Part shown: piece by piece, positions 4,698-8,741 of the stretch
How positions within the stretch are numbered: the first letter of the stretch is position 1
Layout of the letters: the number at the start of each line of letters is the position of its first letter
Assembly (NCBI GenBank): GCA_041740315.1
Contig: JBGSMF010000169.1
Location: 1 to 8,741 of the forward strand
Length of the DNA stretch: 8,741 nt
From: JBGSMF01 sp041740315
GTDB taxonomy: Bacteria > Chloroflexota > Anaerolineae > Fen-1058
Reading direction: 5' to 3'
The notes under the pieces: model-generated
Told to the model about the DNA's origin: nothing
The model's input: only the letters and a program-made list of their open reading frames with translations
The model's database searches: none
Translations under genes and position numbers: made by a program

Positions 4698-6005
4698 ATG
4701 CTTCAAAAGAATAGCCTGATCTTCATCCTGATTGTTCTATTGGCCGCAGCGTGCAGCACGCCGCCTGGCTCCCAGCTTGCTACTCAGCCATCCATAACCA
4801 CAACTGTGCCCGTTGCGGAAAAAACGGTTACAGTCGCTAGAGCGACAGATATGCCATCGCCTACCCACCCTCTCTTGCCCACCCCAACCACAACCCCTGT
4901 GCCGCCTCCTCCAGCCATCACATTGGACAATGTGGAATGGCTGAGCCAAACCGCTGTCCAGGATTTCACTTATGACAAAGGCGGCGTCTATGGCATGGCC
5001 TGGTCACCTGACAGCGCAATCCTGGCCGTATCCACCAAGCTTCCACAAGGCATCACGTTATATGATTCCGGGTTAAATCCAATCCAATTCATCGGGTCGG
5101 ACGCTGTGATGTACGCGCCTGCTTTCAGCCTGGACGGCGCGCTTGTAGCCGCGGGCGGATCGGACGGCTTGGTGCGGGTGTGGCAAGTTTCGGATGGAAC
5201 GCTGCTGCGCGAACTAGAGGGACACGCCGGCCCAGCCTGGGCCAATGTCGCCTTTAGCCCAGATGGCGCGTGGCTGGCCTCGGGTGGGATGGACCTGGCG
5301 CTTCGCCTGTGGCCGTTGGCGGGCGGCGAGTCAATTGTGCTCAAGCACATGCAGCCGGTGACCAGCCTGGCATTCAGCCCTGACGGCAAATGGCTGGCAT
5401 CATCCAGCGGATACGCCATCAGCTTTTGGGATGCTGCCAGTATGGCCACAATGAACAGCCGACCCCTTGGCGCGCTGCCCCTGCAAACTGAATCTGCGCC
5501 TGTCTTGTGTTTTCTGGACGATGGCATCCTTGCTACCGCTGGCCTCAACAGCACGCTGCGTTTGTGGCAGATTGCCTCTGAAGCGACATTCCAAGTCAAA
5601 GAAATCAATGAACTGCCATACAATGGCATATCCCTATTCGCTCCCAATGCCGACAAAACACTGTTGGCAATTGGCGGCGAGAGGTCAAGCGCGGTGCGCC
5701 TGGTCAACCTTTCTACTGGCGAGACGGCGCGCGAGTTGGCTGCGCCAGGCGAGGTCATTGTCGCCATTGCGTTCAGCCCCGATGGATCGCATTTGGCTGT
5801 GTCCACTGACCGTCCCAACGACAAACTTGGCACTGTGAGTATATGGAGCATTCCCAAAACAGCGCAGCTTGATGCACCGGCCGATTCCAAATCCGCCCAA
5901 CAGATTTTGCCAGCTGCCTTGCATCGAACCTTGGTTGCCATCACAGCCCTGACAATGGTTTCTCTGGCAGCAAGAGAGTTTCAGCCTCGTTGCGGGAACG
6001 GCTAA
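4698..6005 (+). CDS. WD40-repeat lipoprotein
   Basis: The 435-aa protein is probably anchored outside the membrane. Residues 1-19 form a lipoprotein signal peptide ending LLAAAC (lipidation at C19). Residues about 20-75 are a Thr/Pro-rich linker (for example PTPTTTPVPPPP). Residues about 95-385 hold seven WD-type repeats, recognisable by AWSPD, AFSLDG, AFSPDG (three times) and closing VW, LW, FW, LW, IW pairs, enough for one complete propeller. Propellers bind partners, so it may be a surface scaffold or ligand-binding part of the pilus-like system. After the last blade there is an odd tail of about 50 residues with a hydrophobic stretch (ALHRTLVAITALTMVSLAA, 407-425) ending in RCGNG. AAGGA at 4685-4689 precedes ATG 4698 by eight bases. 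Large antisense ORFs here are shadows. Confidence 0.88.
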   Translation: MLQKNSLIFILIVLLAAACSTPPGSQLATQPSITTTVPVAEKTVTVARATDMPSPTHPLLPTPTTTPVPPPPAITLDNVEWLSQTAVQDFTYDKGGVYGMAWSPDSAILAVSTKLPQGITLYDSGLNPIQFIGSDAVMYAPAFSLDGALVAAGGSDGLVRVWQVSDGTLLRELEGHAGPAWANVAFSPDGAWLASGGMDLALRLWPLAGGESIVLKHMQPVTSLAFSPDGKWLASSSGYAISFWDAASMATMNSRPLGALPLQTESAPVLCFLDDGILATAGLNSTLRLWQIASEATFQVKEINELPYNGISLFAPNADKTLLAIGGERSSAVRLVNLSTGETARELAAPGEVIVAIAFSPDGSHLAVSTDRPNDKLGTVSIWSIPKTAQLDAPADSKSAQQILPAALHRTLVAITALTMVSLAAREFQPRCGNG

Positions 6006-6016
6006 AGGAGTATGGC

Positions 6017-7204
6017 ATGAAAAGAGCGTTTATTCTTTTTCCTGCTGTCTTGGTTGTCCTATCGCTGCTACTGATGGCCAACAACGGCACAGCCTTTTCA
6101 GATGATTGCATCACCTGGGTATGTGAATATGACGACATCACGAAAACATGGAACTGTTACTGGTACATTCCCCCGGGTTGCCCTGGGCAGCCAACGCCTG
6201 TTCCACTGCCAACATATATCGCGACAATGGTTGCCACGCCAGGCGATTATCCTATTGCGCTGCCACCGACCGATCCGCTGGTGCAGCCGTGCAAAGTAGA
6301 TGGATATGCCTACGACGAATTGACAAGTTGCCTCACCTGCGTTGATTCACCCTATCCTAATGTAGCCGGCGCCACTGTCTGCCAGGCATGCCAGTCTGTG
6401 ACGCGTCAGCCCTATCCACGGGGAATGGTGGACGTGGAAAATCGCTTCAGGGTGTACGGCCCAACAATCGCTGAAGCTTCCGTGCAAGTTTGCGCCACCA
6501 AGGATGATTGCCTCGACGATATCAATGTCAACGGCGTGCGCGACGTAAAATATTACCTGCGCTGGGTGCGGGCCGATGACCAGATTCCGATCTGGGGCTG
6601 GGATGAGCGGCGCTGGAATGTCGTAAACCACCAATCGCCTGATACCGGTTATGGCTGGCAGGCTATCCACACATACAAAACATCTTCGTATAGTCTGACG
6701 GGCGACTGCTACGAGACCGATCCCAATTGCGACAAGCCGCGCAACGGCCCATCGCTGGCAAAGGGCGAATACTTGCCGGCGTACCAGGTCAAAGTTCTCA
6801 CGCCATGGTATGCCCAATACCGGGTGACCTATCAAACACTTCGCCACTGGAGCGCCTGTGTATGGTCGCTTCACGTCCTTGATTGTTGCTCAACCTCCGA
6901 TCCCGATCTTGATTCAGAATGTACACGATCTGTGCACGAACCGCCGAGGCCTGGAGATCACGGCTGCAAAGTTGACTTTAGGGATTGTGTCCAGGCAGGC
7001 AAAGCCGATAGCTATGATGATCCTATCTGCTGGACAGATCATGACACCGGCTGGCAGGCGATTGACGCGCGAATATTCGGCTCGGACTATCCCTTTGCGT
7101 ATGGCAGCCGCGCCGGCAATGAAGAAACCGATCTCGAAGGTGCCCGCTGTAATGTGGTGCCGGTGCCGATTATAGAAGTGCAAGGAGTGCTGGATCAGCA
7201 TTAG
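6017..7204 (+). CDS. Secreted cysteine-rich protein (unknown family)
   Basis: The 395-aa product begins with a classic signal peptide (MKRAFILFPAVLVVLSLLLM, likely cleaved near residue 26). The mature part is rich in Cys (21 residues), Trp, Tyr, Asp and Pro. Close cysteine pairs appear as C105-x2-C108 and C122-x2-C125, with C290-C291 adjacent, suggesting a disulfide-stabilised extracellular protein. A short internal echo, DTGYGWQAIHTY (209-220) and DTGWQAIDARIF (343-354), hints at two related subdomains. No known family is recognised. AAGGAG at 6005-6010 overlaps the stop of the WD40 gene and is six bases from ATG 6017, supporting this start over the in-frame ATG at 5990. The stop codon TAG belongs to the first unit of the octamer repeat that follows. 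Its position next to pseudopilins suggests a surface adhesin or tip component, which is inference. Confidence 0.75.
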   Translation: MKRAFILFPAVLVVLSLLLMANNGTAFSDDCITWVCEYDDITKTWNCYWYIPPGCPGQPTPVPLPTYIATMVATPGDYPIALPPTDPLVQPCKVDGYAYDELTSCLTCVDSPYPNVAGATVCQACQSVTRQPYPRGMVDVENRFRVYGPTIAEASVQVCATKDDCLDDINVNGVRDVKYYLRWVRADDQIPIWGWDERRWNVVNHQSPDTGYGWQAIHTYKTSSYSLTGDCYETDPNCDKPRNGPSLAKGEYLPAYQVKVLTPWYAQYRVTYQTLRHWSACVWSLHVLDCCSTSDPDLDSECTRSVHEPPRPGDHGCKVDFRDCVQAGKADSYDDPICWTDHDTGWQAIDARIFGSDYPFAYGSRAGNEETDLEGARCNVVPVPIIEVQGVLDQH

Positions 7205-7346
7205 TCCATTAGTCATATAGTCGAATTGTCACGCGAAGCGGTCGGATAGTCAAATGGCCAAATGGGCCAAGTGAATAAGCAATTATACCAAAAGCCTAAA
7301 CGACTACAAGACTAAACGACCACAAGACTAGGCGACTAACAGACTA
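7202..7346. repeat. Inverted octamer-repeat element (TAGTC / GACTA arrays)
   Basis: The left arm has TAGTC-type words at 7202, 7210, 7218 and TTGTC at 7226, exactly 8 bases apart. The right arm has GACTA words at 7302, 7310, 7318 (GACCA), 7326, 7334 and 7342, also exactly 8 apart. TAGTC is the reverse complement of GACTA, so the arms are inverted. The 16-mers at 7299-7314 and 7315-7330 differ at one base. The middle contains an ACGCGAAGCGG word (7231-7241) and a TGGCC/GGCCA pair. The first TAG is the stop of the upstream gene and the last A is the start of the downstream ATG. This is the only sizeable gap in the window; no promoter or RNA gene is evident in it. Confidence 0.8.
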
Positions 7347-7849
7347 TGTTTGTAACACCTGAATGGGCTTTTATCATCGTTATCTATCTCATCATCGTGG
7401 CTGTGGTTGATATGCGCACCAACCGCGTGCCCAACTGGCTGACTTTGCCGCTGATGGCCGCGCTGCTCATCTTGCGCGCCTGGCGCGGCGAGGGGTTGAT
7501 TCTGCTGGCCTACTGGGCGCCCGCGTTTGTGTTGTGGCTGATCAACATCGCCGGCGGCGGCGACATCAAGCTGCTGATGGTCGAGCTGGCCCTGTGGCCT
7601 TCGCCGTGGTTTGTCGCCGTGGCCGGCGCCACCGTGGCTATCGTGGGCGCGGCTGTTCTGCTCTCACGCTACAAAAGCCTTGCGGCGTTTGCCCGCGCGC
7701 AGTACGCCGCCATCACGCGGCTGGCCGCCGGCGACCACCCCAGCCGCTCCGAGTTGGAATATTACGGCACGCCCGGCGCTTATCTGTACGAAGTGGCAGG
7801 GGCAATCTTTGTCGTGCTGGCTGCGCTGCAGGTCATACCGGCTGCTTGA
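7346..7849 (+). CDS. A24-family prepilin peptidase (TadV/CpaA type)
   Basis: A 167-aa integral membrane aspartic protease that would cleave pilin and pseudopilin leaders at the cytoplasmic face. The two catalytic aspartates are visible: D22 in VVDMRTNRVPN, just after the first helix, and D73 in GGGDIK, the GxGD motif. Length and lack of an N-terminal methyltransferase domain fit the short TadV/CpaA subtype, in which about six helices are expected; a hydrophilic segment (about 108-140) separates the last helix. The likely substrates are the G/XXXXE-bearing proteins at 2155-2598 and 2856-3341. The ATG directly abuts the octamer repeat, and no Shine-Dalgarno sequence is present at normal distance, so translation may be weak or depend on another mechanism. 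TGA at 7847-7849 overlaps the RBS of the next gene. Confidence 0.9.
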   Translation: MFVTPEWAFIIVIYLIIVAVVDMRTNRVPNWLTLPLMAALLILRAWRGEGLILLAYWAPAFVLWLINIAGGGDIKLLMVELALWPSPWFVAVAGATVAIVGAAVLLSRYKSLAAFARAQYAAITRLAAGDHPSRSELEYYGTPGAYLYEVAGAIFVVLAALQVIPAA

Positions 7850-7853
7850 GGAA
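7848..7853 (+). promoter_or_regulatory. Ribosome binding site for the GTG start at 7860
   Basis: GAGGAA overlaps the stop of the peptidase gene and lies about eight bases before GTG 7860. An ATG at 7853 is too close and opens a frame with no membrane-protein character, so GTG is chosen. Confidence 0.6.
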
Positions 7854-7859
7854 TGAACG

Positions 7860-8354
7860 GTGGAAACCAAGATCGGCGAGTTCATCACGATACTGTTGGG
7901 GGCAATGTCGGCCGTGCTGGCTGTTGGCATTGCGCTGGCCTGGGTCGAGGGCCAGTGGGGCGCAATGGCCGGCCGCCCCGGGCAGTTGTATGGCGCGGCG
8001 AGCAAGATCATTTACCTGGCGGTGTGCGGAATGATTGTGACGGGCGCGGCGGCGCTGTCGAGCACGTTGTGGGGGCTGCTGGTTTCGGGCCAGGGCAGCG
8101 CGTCGGGGCTATCGCACGGAATGGTCAACGTCGCGTTGGTTGTCGTGGACACGATCCTGGTTGCCATCAGCATCTTGCTGACCATCGGCATCCTGTCCGG
8201 CGCAATCGCGGGACAGTTCTTTATCACGCTAGGCTCGGCGCGCGGCTGGTCGGACGCCAGGTCGCGTATGGCTGGGGCCATCATTTTTGGAATCGGCGGC
8301 TTGCTGACCATACCCATCGCCAACATTATCGTGTCGGCGGTGGCGGGCGGGTGA
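7860..8354 (+). CDS. Four-helix membrane protein made of two tandem two-helix modules
   Basis: The 164-aa product starts at GTG and is almost entirely membrane segments, at about residues 8-28, 44-75, 88-125 and 136-161. Inside it, SAVLAVGIALAWVEGQW (17-33, continuing without gaps to KI at 49-50) and SILLTIGILSGAIAGQF (104-120) each align with SILLAVGIATGAVSGMF (60-76) of the following gene product. The protein therefore looks like a fused duplicate of the unit found singly next door. Paired helices joined by a short loop are the topology of VirB2/TrbC-type conjugative pilins, but the sequence signature is not decisive and no family name is assigned. The first 11 residues are not a signal peptide. 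Close packing with the peptidase gene suggests co-expression. Confidence 0.75.
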   Translation: METKIGEFITILLGAMSAVLAVGIALAWVEGQWGAMAGRPGQLYGAASKIIYLAVCGMIVTGAAALSSTLWGLLVSGQGSASGLSHGMVNVALVVVDTILVAISILLTIGILSGAIAGQFFITLGSARGWSDARSRMAGAIIFGIGGLLTIPIANIIVSAVAGG

Positions 8355-8373
8355 GCAGGCCGACAAACACAAG

Positions 8374-8379
8374 AGGAGG
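8374..8379 (+). promoter_or_regulatory. Strong Shine-Dalgarno AGGAGG
   Basis: Perfect AGGAGG nine bases before ATG 8389; the strongest site in the window, suggesting the partial gene downstream is highly translated, as expected for a major structural subunit. Confidence 0.75.
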
Positions 8380-8388
8380 TTTTGATCA

Positions 8389-8741
8389 ATGCAAAAAATC
8401 AAGCTGGTCCTGGTATCAGCCGTGGTGTTGGGCTGCCTGTTGAGCTCGACCGGCCTGGCCGCAGCCGCGCCGGCCGTTAGCCCAATGCCGGACGGCATCG
8501 AAGGTCTCAAGAGCGCCATGATTACCCTGGCGACGGCCTTTTTGTCGCTGCTCATGGTAGCCGCCAGCATCTTGTTGGCTGTTGGCATCGCCACCGGCGC
8601 GGTCTCTGGAATGTTCGGCGCGACGACCGGTTCGCCTTATGTCCTGGCGCAGTCGTGGTTCAAGATCGTCTCGATCATCATCCTGGCTGTGATCGCATTC
8701 GCTTCGCCCCTCATCGCCGGCACCGTCATCAGCACGGTGGC
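8389..8741 (+). CDS. Signal-peptide protein with two membrane helices, VirB2/TrbC-like topology (partial, runs off right edge)
   Basis: There are 117 codons visible with no stop before the window ends. The N-terminus MQKIKLVLVSAVVLGCLLSSTGLAAAAP is a signal peptide, cleaved probably after the AAAA stretch near residue 27; a lipobox reading at VLGC (C16) is possible but less likely. A short linker (PAVSPMPDGIEGLKS) precedes two hydrophobic helices, at about 44-72 and 90-116. A signal peptide plus two helices in about 115-125 residues is the layout of VirB2/TrbC pilins. It shares the module SILLAVGIATG...FKI with both halves of the preceding gene product. The strong Shine-Dalgarno site fits a major subunit. 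Identity as a conjugative-type pilin is inference only. Confidence 0.7.
   Translation, partial: MQKIKLVLVSAVVLGCLLSSTGLAAAAPAVSPMPDGIEGLKSAMITLATAFLSLLMVAASILLAVGIATGAVSGMFGATTGSPYVLAQSWFKIVSIIILAVIAFASPLIAGTVISTV

Noticed and set aside
4988..5944. Long antisense ORF opposite the WD40 gene
   Set aside because: It mirrors a well-supported coding frame with repeated WD motifs, and its translation shows no domain character; antisense frames of GC-rich genes often stay open.
5990..6016. Earlier start for the Cys-rich protein at ATG 5990
   Set aside because: Adds nine charged residues before a classic signal peptide; AAGGAG six bases from ATG 6017 is far better.
7202..7346. Octamer arrays as a CRISPR
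   Set aside because: Units are 8 bp with no 20-40 bp spacers, arms are inverted and no cas genes are seen.
7853..8443. 196-aa ORF starting at ATG 7853
   Set aside because: Gly/Arg/His-rich shadow frame crossing two better genes; the ATG is too close to the RBS, and the GTG 7860 frame gives a coherent four-helix protein.

Overview
The window most resembles a high-GC environmental bacterium, probably a Chloroflexota (Anaerolineae-like) lineage. The hints are the Pro/Thr-rich lipoprotein linker, the WD40 propeller, TadE/TadG-type pseudopilins, and intergenic arrays of degenerate 7- and 8-base repeats built on AAGGATG, TTCNNNN, TAGTC/GACTA and GAGCGAAGCGA words. This assignment is an inference from style, not from a marker gene. 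Every gene I accept is on the + strand, and most are tightly packed, so bases 1950-8741 look like one operon.

Layout. (1) 1-1949 is the 3' part of a mobile group II intron: an intact LtrA-type reverse transcriptase/maturase with an HNH endonuclease domain, followed by a canonical 34-nt domain V and a domain VI with a bulged branch-point A. The 5' end lies left of the window. (2) The intron ends inside a tiny membrane-protein gene, whose 3' exon (1950-2078) is a clear paralogue of a second 42-aa gene at 2707-2835. (3) 2155-3938 holds three TadE/TadG-like pseudopilin genes around that small gene. (4) 3946-4665 is a single-pass membrane protein with an extracytoplasmic domain. (5) 4698-6005 is a seven-bladed WD40 lipoprotein. 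(6) 6017-7204 is a secreted, cysteine-rich protein of unknown family. (7) After a 145-bp octad-repeat element come an A24 prepilin peptidase (7346-7849), a four-helix membrane protein (7860-8354) and a signal-peptide protein with two helices that runs off the right edge (8389-8741).

How they may work together. The prepilin peptidase could process the pseudopilins, two of which carry a G/XXXXE site ahead of a hydrophobic helix, giving a Tad/Flp-like surface fibre or secretion apparatus. The WD40 lipoprotein and the Cys-rich protein would be exported accessory or surface components. The last two proteins share a two-helix module (two copies in one, one copy in the other) with VirB2/TrbC-like topology, and the 239-aa protein has a VirB8-like layout. 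A mixed Tad/type IV secretion-like machine is therefore possible, but no ATPase or coupling protein is visible here.

The most unusual features are the intron placed at or near the start codon of the small gene, the phased 7/8-mer repeats that supply stop codons, start codons and N-terminal leaders of the pilus genes, and the duplicated two-helix modules.
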